A stretch of DNA of 64,000 nucleotides from Nitrosopumilaceae archaeon (GCA_030041535.1 JASHNR010000058.1:62001-126000); one strand, 5' to 3'. Shown: positions 1 through 8,993, counted from the first letter of the stretch. Made by a program: numbers and translations. Notes: generated by a model not told the origin, from the sequence alone.

Positions 1-2318
1 GGATTTGTATCATTTTCTTTGAAATGTGGTAATGCTCTGTTACTGTAACCTTTGTGAATTCTTCTACCTCGAATTGACTGCTGACCTAGCGCACCTGCCA
101 TCTGACCAATATTCAGAGAAGAACCTCTAGCTCCAGTTGTTGCCATAATTCTACCAGCGTTTGTTTCATCAAATGACTTGTCAGCCATACTGCCTGCCCT
201 ATCTCTTGCTTTTGATAGTTCGTTTACAATGTAAGCTTCAAGAGCTTCTTCTGCTGATAATCCCCTGCTAAGCTGTAATGTTCCCTTCTTTGCCTGTGAT
301 ATGAAATCATAGACCTTGTCATAAGATTCTTGAATGTCTCCCAAGATAGAATCCTTGGTCTTCACTGACAGTTCCAAGTCAGCGTATCCATAGCTAAATC
401 CATATCCTGTGATAAACTGCTTTAGCATGATTAGAATAGAATTGAGAAAATTCTTTGCTTCCTCGTAACCATAATCTTTAGCTATTCTATGTAGAACACT
501 ATCAGGCTCTTCTGCGCCTATTGATGCCTTGTCTATTACACCACTTACAAGTTGACCATTTTTAATTACAACATCCTTTGCTGGTCCCTTGGTTCCTTTA
601 GACCATTTTGATGTAATGACATAGTTGAAATCTTTTGGTAAGAATAGTGAGAATAGCTGTTTTCCTGTATATAGTGGACTGCCCTTTCCTTTGATCTGAG
701 GTTCTGGGAATGTATCTGCATACCCGGCTAGCATTGCCAAATTTGCAAATTCTTGTGGAGTAAGGGTGGTATCGTCTTTTGTCAGCAAGTATGCTCCTGT
801 GATAAAGTCACGTAATGCACCAATTATCGGCCCTCCGTATCTAGGCGAGATTATTTGATCTTGTACTCGCATTAGAAGAATGGCTTCAGCTCTTGCCTCC
901 TCGCTTTGAGGTACATGAAGATTCATTTCGTCACCATCAAAATCTGCGTTGTAGGGAGGACATACTGAAGGATGCAATCTGAAAGTCTTGTTTGGCAAGA
1001 CCCTAACGTAGTGACCCATTATAGACATTTGATGCAATGATGGCTGTCTGTTGAACATCACAATGTCTCCATCAGATAGATGTCTTTCAACAAGATATCC
1101 TATCTCTATATTATTAGCAATTGTCTCCCTGTCCTCAACAAAGTCTAACCTTATCTTTACACCGTCTGGTCTTACAATGTAATTAGCTCCAGGATATTTG
1201 GTAGGACCATTGATGACAAGTTTCTTCAGTCTCTCAATATTCCATTCTGTTACAACTTCAGGAATTGTGAGCTTTGTTGCAACAGATTCTGGAACTCCAA
1301 CTTCAGATATTGCCAAGTTTGGATCTGGTGAGATTACAGTTCTGCTGGAAAAGTCTACTCTTTTTCCAGAAAGAGAGCCTCTGAATCTACCTTCCTTTCC
1401 TTTCAGTCTTTGTGTCAAAGTCTTGAGCGGTCTGCCAGATCTGTGATGAGCTTGTGGGATGCCAGATACTTCATTATCAAAATATGTTGTAACGTGATAT
1501 TGTAACAAATCGACAAGATCTTGCACAATGAGGGGTGGGGTACCAGCTTCCTTGCTTTCCTTTAGCCGTTGATTTACTCTGATGATATCAACAAGTTTGT
1601 GTGTCAAGTCATCTTCAGATCTAATTCCAGTTTCTAATATTATTGAGGGTCGTACTGTGACAGGTGGCACAGGTAAGACTTGGAGCACAAACCATTCGGG
1701 TCTAGCAGTTGTTGGATCATACCCAAGTAATTTCAGGTCATCATCTATCATATGGGAAAATCTTTCACGAATGGTAATTGGGAGTAATCTGTTTTCTCCT
1801 AGCTCTGTTCGTTCAATGAAAATTGTGGGTTTTGTAAATATCATTTCGTATTGCGATTTTCCACAATGAGGACATGTTTTCTCTTTCTTTGCCCTTTCAA
1901 TTATTTCATCAGGAATGTGTTTAATTGAGATTACGTTGTACGCGGCCTCTTTTTGGATTATCTTGTGATATTCTTCAAGTTCTTCTTGTGGTATCTTTAG
2001 TCTAGCACATGACCTACAGGTGGTCAACAAAAGCTTGTAGATATTATCAATAAACGCAATATGTAACACAGGCTCTGCAAGTTCAATGTGACCAAAATGT
2101 CCAGGACATCTAGCTGCAGTGTTTCCGCATGTAAGACATTTTTGACCTGGTTCAAGAGTACCAAGTCTGCCATCCATCAATCCACCTTGGACAGACATTC
2201 CATCTTCATCATAAGTTTCAGGGGCAGTGATCTCTGCAACAGAATATTTCCTTATTTCGGTTGGAGACCATACCGAAAACTTGATCCCATCAATTACTTT
2301 GATTGTTTCAACTGCCAT
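1..2318 (-). CDS. rpoA1: DNA-directed RNA polymerase subunit A (A'), C-terminus outside window
   Basis: Largest catalytic subunit of archaeal RNA polymerase, counterpart of Rpb1. The window holds the first 772 codons. Visible are an N-terminal zinc-binding stretch (CLTCGN...CPGHFGH, near residues 60-75), a second Cys pair cluster (CRSC...CPHC), and the catalytic metal-A loop NADFDGD at residues 457-463 with Asp459, 461 and 463. Near the cut edge come the bridge-helix residues ATTGARGSSLNIGQMAG and RALPHFKEND. The start ATG shares one base with the rpoB stop (TAATG), so the two are translationally coupled. Thaumarchaeota are reported to carry an unsplit A subunit; whether A' and A'' are fused here cannot be seen. 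Confidence 0.97.
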   Translation of the reverse strand, partial: MAVETIKVIDGIKFSVWSPTEIRKYSVAEITAPETYDEDGMSVQGGLMDGRLGTLEPGQKCLTCGNTAARCPGHFGHIELAEPVLHIAFIDNIYKLLLTTCRSCARLKIPQEELEEYHKIIQKEAAYNVISIKHIPDEIIERAKKEKTCPHCGKSQYEMIFTKPTIFIERTELGENRLLPITIRERFSHMIDDDLKLLGYDPTTARPEWFVLQVLPVPPVTVRPSIILETGIRSEDDLTHKLVDIIRVNQRLKESKEAGTPPLIVQDLVDLLQYHVTTYFDNEVSGIPQAHHRSGRPLKTLTQRLKGKEGRFRGSLSGKRVDFSSRTVISPDPNLAISEVGVPESVATKLTIPEVVTEWNIERLKKLVINGPTKYPGANYIVRPDGVKIRLDFVEDRETIANNIEIGYLVERHLSDGDIVMFNRQPSLHQMSIMGHYVRVLPNKTFRLHPSVCPPYNADFDGDEMNLHVPQSEEARAEAILLMRVQDQIISPRYGGPIIGALRDFITGAYLLTKDDTTLTPQEFANLAMLAGYADTFPEPQIKGKGSPLYTGKQLFSLFLPKDFNYVITSKWSKGTKGPAKDVVIKNGQLVSGVIDKASIGAEEPDSVLHRIAKDYGYEEAKNFLNSILIMLKQFITGYGFSYGYADLELSVKTKDSILGDIQESYDKVYDFISQAKKGTLQLSRGLSAEEALEAYIVNELSKARDRAGSMADKSFDETNAGRIMATTGARGSSLNIGQMAGALGQQSIRGRRIHKGYSNRALPHFKENDTN

Positions 2319-5300
2319 TAGACTCTCTCCTTTATCAAAAGTCTTGGCGCTACGTCAAGGCTCATCATTTCCTGTAATAGAAGTTTAAAGGCGTAAGCAA
2401 CTGAGATTGATGTTACCTTTGCTTTATCTCCACACACCCTACAGACAAATCGCCTTTGTTTGATATCATAGTACGACACAAGTCCACATCTTTCACAGAT
2501 ATAGATTTCAGCCTTGTCAGATTCTTCAAGAAGCCTATCCTTTAACATCATAGATGCCCCATATGCAATAAGACAGTCTCTTTCCATTTCACCAAATCGT
2601 AGACCGCCACCTCTTGCACGACCCTCGGTTGGCTGCTTTGTCAACATTTGTACTTGACCTCTTGCCCTTGCATGTATCTTATCTGCAACCATGTGGTGTA
2701 ATTTTTGATAGTATACAACACCAACAAAAACATCAACTGAAAACGCCTTACCCGTCCTACCGTCATACATCATTTCCTTACCTGAATACTTGAATCCTGC
2801 AGTCTCCAAAACCCCCTTAATGTCCTCTAATTTTTCGCCAACAAACGCAGAACCGTCCATCTTTGAACCACGCAAGGCGGCAGCTTTTCCTGTTACAGAT
2901 TCAAGAAACATTCCTACTGTCATTCTAGACGGGAAAGCATGAGGATTTATCATAACATCAGGTACAACGCCATCAGCAGTATAAGGCAAGTCCTCATGGT
3001 TTACAAGTAACCCCACAACTCCTTTCTGTCCATGTCTAGATGCAAACTTGTCTCCAATCTCTGGAATTCTCACATCTCTTACTCTAATTTTGTACATTCT
3101 GCCACCATCGTGAGATTGTGTCATAACAACTGTATCGACAACACCGTTTTCAGATGGTCTTACGCCTATTGATGTGTCTCTTCTATATGGTCCCTTTACT
3201 TCAAATTCCCTATATTCTTCCATAAATCTAGGAGGACTTGTTTTCCCAATGAGTATGTCTCCACCCTGAACAGTGGACTCGGTTGCGATGACTCCATCTT
3301 CTTCTAATAATCTATATGCTTTGTCACCACGAAATCCACGGATATTTCCATCTGCAGTTGGAATTTCAAAATTATCTCTCATTCCTCCAGGATATTGTTT
3401 GGCTTCTGCCTCATAGATTCTATAGAAGAAGGTTCTACCCAATCCTCTATCGACAGATGATTTACTCAATACTATTGCATCTTCAATATTATAACCGTCA
3501 AAAGGTAATACTGCAACAACACAATTTTGTCCTGCGGGCCTATCTTCTAGTCCTAACAGACCCATTGCCTTTGTTGTAACAATTGGAGTTTGTGGGTACA
3601 GCATAAGATGTTGCCTAACGTATGTACTTGCATTCATCAGCGGAGTTGAGAAACCAAGACTTTGTTTTGCCATGGCTGATTCATATGTATTTCTTGGGGA
3701 TTGATTGTGTTCTGGATATGGTATGATTGATGCACCGGCTCCGAGAATTGCAGATGGGAATATTTCCATATGGGTGTGTTTTTTCATGTCTGTTTCATCA
3801 ATTGCAATGTAACAGTTTTCTTCTTCATTTGCGTCAACTAGCTCAATTACACCCATATGCAAAAGATCTGTCCATGACGAAAATTTTTTGCTGACTTTTT
3901 CTATTAGCTCTTGTGTTAATAGCAATTTATTGTCCTTAATTACAATCAAGGGTCGTAGAACTCTACCCGCATTACAGTTGACATAGAGTCTCTTAGTTGA
4001 ACCTTCCACACTAGACTGATACAAGAAAATGCCAACGTGTGGATGAATCTTATAGTTTCTTCTAAGTTCTCTTAATGAATCAACAAGTTTCTGTCCATCT
4101 TTGTAATATCCAATTAATCTCCCATCTACGAAAACTCTTGTTCCCTCTTTTTTCAGATCATCTTTTGCATCAGAAACATAAGTAGCACCTAGATCGTAAA
4201 GCTTTTCAACTATATCTTCTGATGCTACGTTTACTGATATTATAGCAGATAATGCCAAATTCTTTACCAAGCCACAATTAGATCCCTCAGGAGTCTCGCT
4301 TGGACATATTCTTCCGAAATGAGTAGCATGTAAGTCTCTTGCCTCGAAGTTAGGTTGACTTCTACTAAGTGGAGATTGTATTCTTCTAAGATGACTTATT
4401 GTAGACAGATAGTTGGTTCTATCCAAAAGTTGTGTAACACCAACACGGCCTCTTCCCCAGTTTCCTGTTGCTATTGCATTGTTTAGTTTATCCGTAACTA
4501 TGCCTGGCCTAACTGCCGCTGCAACTGCATTTATCCCTCTTTTTTGTCCTGATCTCTCAAGCTGGTATTTCATATCCCTCACCAGATTTCTGAAGGCTGT
4601 TCGGAAAAGGTCAGCAAGCATTTGACCTGCGAATTTTATGACTTTATTTCCATAGTGATCTTTATCATCAGGAGTAATCCACCCTAGCTTTAGTTCAATT
4701 AATTTGCAAGTTGCTTCACCTAGAAATAGAGACTTTTCCTTTCTATTATCAGGTTGTTTTCCCAAGTGCGGTAGGAGACCCCAGTCAAGCAAAGTCTCTG
4801 CTCTTTTTATCTGGAATTCTTCTAGCATACCTGGCGCAATCCTTTTGCTGATATACACTATAGCATCTTTTGCTGTTGGTACATCACCTGATTTTTCAAA
4901 TGAAGCTTCTAATTCATCTTGAATTTCGTCAACTAGAGAAACTGCTGCTGCAATTTCTCGATCAGATTCAAGTCCTAATGCGCGCATCAAAGTAACTACA
5001 GGAATATCCACAGGAGAACCTGGAATCTTTGCTACTATCAGGCCGTCATTTTTCATCACAAGTTCAAGTTTTGCGCGATAACCTACAATGGATGAATATA
5101 CTTTGGCTTTGAAAACTGTATTGCCTCCAACAGTCTCCTTATCAACTATAATTTTATTGTAAGAAAGATCTTCTAATCCAACAATGACACGCTCAGAGCC
5201 ATTGATGATAAAATAACCACCTGGATCATTTGGATCCTCGCCGTATTCTATGAGTTTTTGTTCAGAGAGGTTATGCAAAATACAGGCATTAGATCTTACC

Positions 5301-5665
5301 ATTACCGGCATGTCACCTATGTGAACATATCTTGATTCTAGAATTTTTCCATCTTCTACTACACTTGCTTCAAGCATTATAGGAGATGCATAAGTTACAT
5401 TTCTTAATCGAGCTTCCATCGGAGCAATGTGTGTGATTGAACCATCTAATTCCATCATGCGAGGTTGTTGAAGTTTTACTTTTCCAAGTTGAATTTTATA
5501 CGGATACTCGGCACTCTCTATCTCTATTTGTCCAACTTCATCAATAATACTTTGAAGCCCTCTTTCAAGAAACTCGTCATAAGAATTCAGATGTTGTCTT
5601 GCTATTCCTTCTCTTTTTAGAATGTCCTGAACTATTGGCCATCGTTTATGTGAGATATGCGTCAT
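2318..5665 (-). CDS. rpoB: DNA-directed RNA polymerase subunit B (unsplit)
   Basis: Second-largest catalytic subunit, 1115 residues, the length of an intact archaeal B; it is not split into B' and B''. Near the C-terminus sits the conserved active-site stretch GDKFASRHGQKGVVG, and the tail has a zinc ribbon of the form CERC...CRVCG. The protein forms the wall of the active-site cleft opposite subunit A. It overlaps rpoH upstream and rpoA downstream by one base each, so H, B and A are made from one transcript in fixed order. No frameshift or missing motif is seen. Confidence 0.98.
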   Translation of the reverse strand: MTHISHKRWPIVQDILKREGIARQHLNSYDEFLERGLQSIIDEVGQIEIESAEYPYKIQLGKVKLQQPRMMELDGSITHIAPMEARLRNVTYASPIMLEASVVEDGKILESRYVHIGDMPVMVRSNACILHNLSEQKLIEYGEDPNDPGGYFIINGSERVIVGLEDLSYNKIIVDKETVGGNTVFKAKVYSSIVGYRAKLELVMKNDGLIVAKIPGSPVDIPVVTLMRALGLESDREIAAAVSLVDEIQDELEASFEKSGDVPTAKDAIVYISKRIAPGMLEEFQIKRAETLLDWGLLPHLGKQPDNRKEKSLFLGEATCKLIELKLGWITPDDKDHYGNKVIKFAGQMLADLFRTAFRNLVRDMKYQLERSGQKRGINAVAAAVRPGIVTDKLNNAIATGNWGRGRVGVTQLLDRTNYLSTISHLRRIQSPLSRSQPNFEARDLHATHFGRICPSETPEGSNCGLVKNLALSAIISVNVASEDIVEKLYDLGATYVSDAKDDLKKEGTRVFVDGRLIGYYKDGQKLVDSLRELRRNYKIHPHVGIFLYQSSVEGSTKRLYVNCNAGRVLRPLIVIKDNKLLLTQELIEKVSKKFSSWTDLLHMGVIELVDANEEENCYIAIDETDMKKHTHMEIFPSAILGAGASIIPYPEHNQSPRNTYESAMAKQSLGFSTPLMNASTYVRQHLMLYPQTPIVTTKAMGLLGLEDRPAGQNCVVAVLPFDGYNIEDAIVLSKSSVDRGLGRTFFYRIYEAEAKQYPGGMRDNFEIPTADGNIRGFRGDKAYRLLEEDGVIATESTVQGGDILIGKTSPPRFMEEYREFEVKGPYRRDTSIGVRPSENGVVDTVVMTQSHDGGRMYKIRVRDVRIPEIGDKFASRHGQKGVVGLLVNHEDLPYTADGVVPDVMINPHAFPSRMTVGMFLESVTGKAAALRGSKMDGSAFVGEKLEDIKGVLETAGFKYSGKEMMYDGRTGKAFSVDVFVGVVYYQKLHHMVADKIHARARGQVQMLTKQPTEGRARGGGLRFGEMERDCLIAYGASMMLKDRLLEESDKAEIYICERCGLVSYYDIKQRRFVCRVCGDKAKVTSISVAYAFKLLLQEMMSLDVAPRLLIKERV

Positions 5666-5916
5666 TATTCTTCCACCACGTATCTATAGTAGATGCTTTC
5701 ACCAGCTGTAGGACTTTTTCTTGTTATCTTTATCATATCACCTGGTTTTACTCCCAAGCCTCTGATCGCAGGATCACTGACATATATCAATGGCATTTCA
5801 GTAGGCTTTGTGTGATATTTTTCTAATACTTTTTCAGCTTCTTCTTTAGTCATTATCGCATGTTTTGGAACATAGATATGATCTGGAATCAGTATTTTCT
5901 CTTTCTTACTTATCAC
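5665..5916 (-). CDS. rpoH: DNA-directed RNA polymerase subunit H
   Basis: Small subunit H (Rpb5 C-terminal domain homologue), 83 residues, normal for the family. Family signature PLIYVSDPAIRGLGVKPGD followed by IKITRKS and YYRYV near the C-terminus. The start is a GTG (5914-5916); the next in-frame Met (about residue 22) would cut off the conserved HIYVPKH segment, so GTG is preferred. First gene of the rpoH-rpoB-rpoA operon, the usual archaeal order; its stop overlaps the rpoB ATG by one base. Confidence 0.95.
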   Translation of the reverse strand: MISKKEKILIPDHIYVPKHAIMTKEEAEKVLEKYHTKPTEMPLIYVSDPAIRGLGVKPGDMIKITRKSPTAGESIYYRYVVEE

Positions 5917-5988
5917 GTTAAAAATCCCCTTTGAACATTAGCTGTAATAGATAATTAATCCACAAACTACGTTGCTTCCACCGAGAGG

Positions 5989-5999
5989 TTAATATATAT
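5989..5999 (-). promoter_or_regulatory. Candidate TATA box of the rpoH-rpoB-rpoA operon
   Basis: On the minus strand this reads ATATATATTAA, about 75 bases before the rpoH GTG. It would give a 5' UTR of roughly 45-55 bases, unlike the leaderless pattern elsewhere. A second AT-rich box (GATTAATTATC, 5949-5959) lies closer and is an alternative. Confidence 0.4.
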
Positions 6000-6036
6000 C
6001 TAATCTATGGCATTTCAAAAGCGCTATATTTTATCA

Positions 6037-6070
6037 ATAGTTTTTTCAACTTTAAATAGTAAAAAACTAT
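6037..6070. repeat. 10-bp perfect inverted repeat, 14-base spacer
   Basis: ATAGTTTTTT at 6037-6046 pairs with AAAAAACTAT at 6061-6070; the spacer contains TTTAAATA. It could be an upstream operator, or a boundary hairpin with a T-run. No function can be assigned. Confidence 0.5.
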
Positions 6071-6223
6071 CGTCGATTCTACTAACATTTGTTTTGAAGA
6101 CTCGGATTTATTTGCAATTCGGATTATGGATTGGCGAAGATTCGAATTCAAATAACGTCATCTAGTTTTCCCGATCCCAAGAATCATCATTACAATATAT
6201 ACAATAGGAAATGAAAGATGTTG

Positions 6224-6244
6224 ATACATCAAGGCCTGATGTAT
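6224..6244. repeat. 8-bp perfect inverted repeat with 5-base centre
   Basis: ATACATCA and TGATGTAT flank AGGCC. The 21-base length is typical of a dimeric-repressor operator. It lies about 190 bases before the first PEFG-CTERM gene. Confidence 0.45.
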
Positions 6245-6386
6245 TACCGCAACCCTTTGTCATACAATACAGGTTATTGAGATGACATACAATATGACTC
6301 CTAAGAGAACCATAAATCAATTACAGGATAAACGATCAAGATGTCAGTCTGTGTGCTAAATGATTACAAGAAAAATACGTGCTTTC

Positions 6387-6511
6387 TCATTTTTTGAATA
6401 TACATAAATACCCATTCTACTTAATCGCAGACGATGAGTACTCATAAAGAATATGCGTTGATCGCTATTCTTGCAACGGCAGCCATTGTAGGTGTTGGTC
6501 CTGCATTTGGA
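6387..6511 (+). repeat. 5' repeat, copy 1: promoter plus signal-peptide coding DNA
   Basis: 125 bases matching 7057-7181 with a single difference (g at 6488, a at 7158, changing Val to Ile). It covers the TATA box, the start codon and the first 26 codons. Identity stops sharply after the signal-peptide codons. Confidence 0.9.
6401..6410 (+). promoter_or_regulatory. TATA box of the first PEFG-CTERM gene
   Basis: TACATAAATA, centred about 28 bases before the ATG at 6434, so the transcript is probably leaderless or nearly so. The same ten bases recur before two other genes of the array (7071-7080 and 8984-8993). Confidence 0.65.
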
Positions 6512-7045
6512 TACTGTCCACCAACGTGTGAACCAGCCGCCCAATACACTAACGCAATGATGACAGGTAATGCCTCTAGTCTTTCAGCAATTCAACAACC
6601 AGGAAACATAATACCACTTACGCTGACAACAGACAAGACAACATATGATCATGCCTCAGTCGTAAAGGTGAGCGGTCATGTGATAAACCCATATCCAGGT
6701 CAGGATGTGGCTATGAAGTTAACTAGTCCAGAAGGAAACATCGTGTTTGTATCTCAGTTAGCACTAGACAGCAACGGAGACTTTAACACCACAATAAATA
6801 CAGATAGTTCACTCATGGCAGAAAATGGACAGTACACCTTGTATGCACAACAAGGCAATGAGCAAGCAAGAACTAATCAGGTTCAGTTCCAACTTACTGG
6901 ACAAATGTCAACAACATCGACACCGACATCAACACCAGCTATTCCAGAGTTTGGCCCAACAGCGGCTCTAGTACTTGCAATTGCGATCGTATCAATAATT
7001 GCAGTATCTGCAAAGACTGGACTAAGATTGATGCCAAAATACTAA
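6434..7045 (+). CDS. PEFG-CTERM surface protein, short paralogue 1
   Basis: Exported surface protein of 203 residues, first of four tandem paralogues. Residues 1-26 form a signal peptide ending in GPAFG. A short Cys-containing stretch (YCPPTCEP) follows, then one Ig-like beta domain (about 58-150) resembling the MG2-type domains of macroglobulins, a Thr/Ser/Pro linker (STTSTPTSTPA), and the C-terminal PEFG-CTERM signal: PEFG at 171-174, a hydrophobic helix, then basic residues. In the family this tail is believed to be processed by a thaumarchaeosortase that anchors the protein at the cell surface; no sortase gene lies in the window. It lacks the second beta domain of the other three. N-x-T/S sequons are frequent. 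Ligand and role are unknown. Confidence 0.88.
   Translation: MSTHKEYALIAILATAAIVGVGPAFGYCPPTCEPAAQYTNAMMTGNASSLSAIQQPGNIIPLTLTTDKTTYDHASVVKVSGHVINPYPGQDVAMKLTSPEGNIVFVSQLALDSNGDFNTTINTDSSLMAENGQYTLYAQQGNEQARTNQVQFQLTGQMSTTSTPTSTPAIPEFGPTAALVLAIAIVSIIAVSAKTGLRLMPKY
6942..7044 (+). repeat. 103-bp PEFG-CTERM tail repeat, copy 1
   Basis: 3'-terminal coding DNA shared by all four genes of the array. This copy differs from the other three at only two bases (6960 c for t, giving Thr instead of Ile; 6964 g for a, silent). Confidence 0.92.
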
Positions 7046-7056
7046 CATCCATTTTT

Positions 7057-7181
7057 TCATTTTTTGAATATACATAAATACCCATTCTACTTAATCGCAG
7101 ACGATGAGTACTCATAAAGAATATGCGTTGATCGCTATTCTTGCAACGGCAGCCATTATAGGTGTTGGTCCTGCATTTGGA
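7057..7181 (+). repeat. 5' repeat, copy 2: promoter plus signal-peptide coding DNA
   Basis: Second copy of the 125-base block at 6387-6511, including TACATAAATA at 7071-7080 and the ATG at 7104. Non-coding and silent positions are as well conserved as the coding ones. Confidence 0.9.
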
Positions 7182-8027
7182 GATAGTATGTCAGGAATGT
7201 CTTCATTGGAAAATAACACACAAGGCATGTCAGGTAGCAATACAACAACCGTTCAGCCAATCATAATACCGGTCACATTACCATTCAGTCTGACAACAGA
7301 CAAGACAGTGTATGATCGACAATCAGTAATACTTGTCACAGGACATGTCCAGAATGTAATACCTGGAGTGCCAGTAACATTACGAGTTTCTGATTCATTA
7401 GGTAATGTTGTAGAAGTCAATCAGCTAACTGTTGACAACAGCGGAAATTTTAACACCACAATAAATACATCAAGTCCGCTTTGGACAAGTGATGGAACAT
7501 ACACCATATATGGTCAGTATGGAGAGCAGCAAGGTATGCGCACAGCACAAACACAATTTAGCATTGGCGGTAGTGGCGGAGCATCAAGTTGCCAATCAGA
7601 TCAACTCTCAGCTACAGTAAATAATGAGATGTATTGTATCAATTATAGCATCAGCGGAGGAACAGCTACTGGAGCAACTCTTAGCATGTCATCTAAAACT
7701 CTCACTGTAAGTTTACAAGCAACCAGTAATGGTCAGATAACTCTTCAGATACCAAGATCAGTGCTAGATGCGAAATCCGGTGTCAATGATGGCAGCTTCT
7801 TTGTACTAGTAGATGGTGAAGAAAAGGATAATTTTACAGATACACCAAGTGCTGATACTAGAACTTTGACAATACCATTTAGCATTGGAGCAGAACAGAT
7901 ACAGATCATCGGTACACAAATAGTTCCAGAGTTTGGCCCAATAGCAGCTCTAGTACTTGCAATTGCGATCGTATCAATAATTGCAGTATCTGCAAAGACT
8001 GGACTAAGATTGATGCCAAAATACTAG
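7104..8027 (+). CDS. PEFG-CTERM surface protein, paralogue 2
   Basis: 307-residue exported protein. The signal peptide (1-26) is identical to paralogue 1 except for one Val/Ile change. A Ser/Met/Asn-rich stretch follows, then an MG2-like Ig domain (about 65-160; LTTDKTVYDRQSV, PGVPVTLRV, DGTYTIYGQYG), a second beta domain (about 168-270; YCINYSISGG, LQIPRSVLDAK, TRTLTIPF) and the PEFG-CTERM tail with PEFG at 275-278. The second domain is shared with paralogues 3 and 4 and recurs widely in thaumarchaeal exported proteins; its function is not known. It has its own TATA box, so it can be transcribed apart from paralogue 1. Confidence 0.88.
   Translation: MSTHKEYALIAILATAAIIGVGPAFGDSMSGMSSLENNTQGMSGSNTTTVQPIIIPVTLPFSLTTDKTVYDRQSVILVTGHVQNVIPGVPVTLRVSDSLGNVVEVNQLTVDNSGNFNTTINTSSPLWTSDGTYTIYGQYGEQQGMRTAQTQFSIGGSGGASSCQSDQLSATVNNEMYCINYSISGGTATGATLSMSSKTLTVSLQATSNGQITLQIPRSVLDAKSGVNDGSFFVLVDGEEKDNFTDTPSADTRTLTIPFSIGAEQIQIIGTQIVPEFGPIAALVLAIAIVSIIAVSAKTGLRLMPKY
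7924..8026 (+). repeat. 103-bp PEFG-CTERM tail repeat, copy 2
   Basis: Identical base for base to the tails at 8852-8954 and 10220-10322. With paralogue 3 the identity is longer, 7903-8030 against 8831-8958 (128 bases), running past the TAG stop. Confidence 0.92.
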
Positions 8028-8035
8028 AACACTCT

Positions 8036-8051
8036 ACTTTTTCATTTTTTT
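8036..8051 (+). terminator. T-rich stretch after PEFG paralogue 2
   Basis: Two runs of T (five and seven) within 16 bases directly after the stop codon. Archaeal transcription commonly ends at such runs. A similar T-rich stretch follows paralogue 1 at 7052-7066. Confidence 0.35.
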
Positions 8052-8097
8052 ATCAAACCATAGTAAAGGAAATATACGACATAAAGACAAATCGAAT

Positions 8098-8955
8098 ATG
8101 CATTTAATGCCAGTATTAGTAATTTCTCTCTTAGTATTATCCGTGATGTCTTTCAATGCATTTGCCCAAACATCGACAACTCCCACCCTTACACCTACTG
8201 CTCCTACTGCATCTGCAGTCACAGTTAGTACCGATAAGAGTTCTTATCTGGCAGGAGATACATTAGTTATCTCAGGCCAAGTTCAAGCAGTTGTACCTGG
8301 AACGCCGCTTACTGTGCAAATATTAGATTCTGATACTAATTTGATCCAAATAGCCCAGATTGATGTTTCTTCAGATGGAAAATTTACAAAGTCGTTCTTG
8401 GCGTCAGGCCCATTATGGAAATCAAATGGTGTATATACAGTTAAAGTCCAATATGGCCCTCCAAACGTAACTGCTCAGACCACATTTACTTTTCAAAGTT
8501 CAGTTGCCCCTATAAGCAATATCTTTCAAGTAAAAGATCCCAACAGCCAACAAACCTTTAGTGTCAACTATACCATAACTGGTGGAAGTGTAAACAGCAT
8601 GACAATCGACTCACAAAGCATATCACTTATTGTCTCTATCAATTCAACAAGTGATGGTTCCATTACACTCCAAATACCACGAACACTAGTGGACGCAAAA
8701 ACTAGTTCTGGTCAAGACGACTCGTTCATAATCTTGATAGATGGTGCAGAGGTCAAACCACAAAGCGAATCAGCAAATGGAGACTATAGAACATTGACAA
8801 TACCATTCTTGCAAGGAGATCAAGATATAGAGATCATCGGTACACAAATAGTTCCAGAGTTTGGCCCAATAGCAGCTCTAGTACTTGCAATTGCGATCGT
8901 ATCAATAATTGCAGTATCTGCAAAGACTGGACTAAGATTGATGCCAAAATACTAG
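8098..8955 (+). CDS. PEFG-CTERM surface protein, paralogue 3
   Basis: 285-residue exported protein. The signal peptide (1-24, ending NAFAQ) differs from those of paralogues 1 and 2. A Thr/Pro linker leads to an MG2-like Ig domain (about 45-140; STDKSSYLAGDTLVISG, PGTPLTVQI), then the second beta domain (about 150-248; FSVNYTITGGSVNSM, LQIPRTLVDAK, YRTLTIPF) and the PEFG-CTERM tail (PEFG near 253). ATG at 8098 is chosen because it opens directly into the signal peptide. A weak TATA-like stretch (AAATATACG, about 8070) lies upstream, and the TACATAAATA box of the other three genes is absent. Role unknown; probably cell-surface binding or S-layer association. Confidence 0.86.
   Translation: MHLMPVLVISLLVLSVMSFNAFAQTSTTPTLTPTAPTASAVTVSTDKSSYLAGDTLVISGQVQAVVPGTPLTVQILDSDTNLIQIAQIDVSSDGKFTKSFLASGPLWKSNGVYTVKVQYGPPNVTAQTTFTFQSSVAPISNIFQVKDPNSQQTFSVNYTITGGSVNSMTIDSQSISLIVSINSTSDGSITLQIPRTLVDAKTSSGQDDSFIILIDGAEVKPQSESANGDYRTLTIPFLQGDQDIEIIGTQIVPEFGPIAALVLAIAIVSIIAVSAKTGLRLMPKY
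8852..8954 (+). repeat. 103-bp PEFG-CTERM tail repeat, copy 3
   Basis: Identical to copies 2 and 4 over the whole length, including every silent codon position. Confidence 0.92.
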
Positions 8956-8983
8956 AACTAAAAGTCAAATTTTCTTTTATCAA

Positions 8984-8993
8984 TACATAAATA
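8984..8993 (+). promoter_or_regulatory. TATA box of PEFG paralogue 4
   Basis: TACATAAATA, the same ten bases as before paralogues 1 and 2, centred about 33 bases before the ATG at 9022. Confidence 0.6.

Larger units (their letters stand above)
5917..6433. other. 517-base intergenic region between rpoH and the PEFG-CTERM array
   Basis: Gene-free and very AT-rich. It must hold the divergent promoters of the rpo operon and of the first PEFG-CTERM gene. Two perfect inverted repeats stand out: ATAGTTTTTT (6037-6046) with AAAAAACTAT (6061-6070), and ATACATCA (6224-6231) with TGATGTAT (6237-6244). The word CATACAATA occurs twice around 6260-6292. No convincing ORF or RNA gene is seen. Confidence 0.6.
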
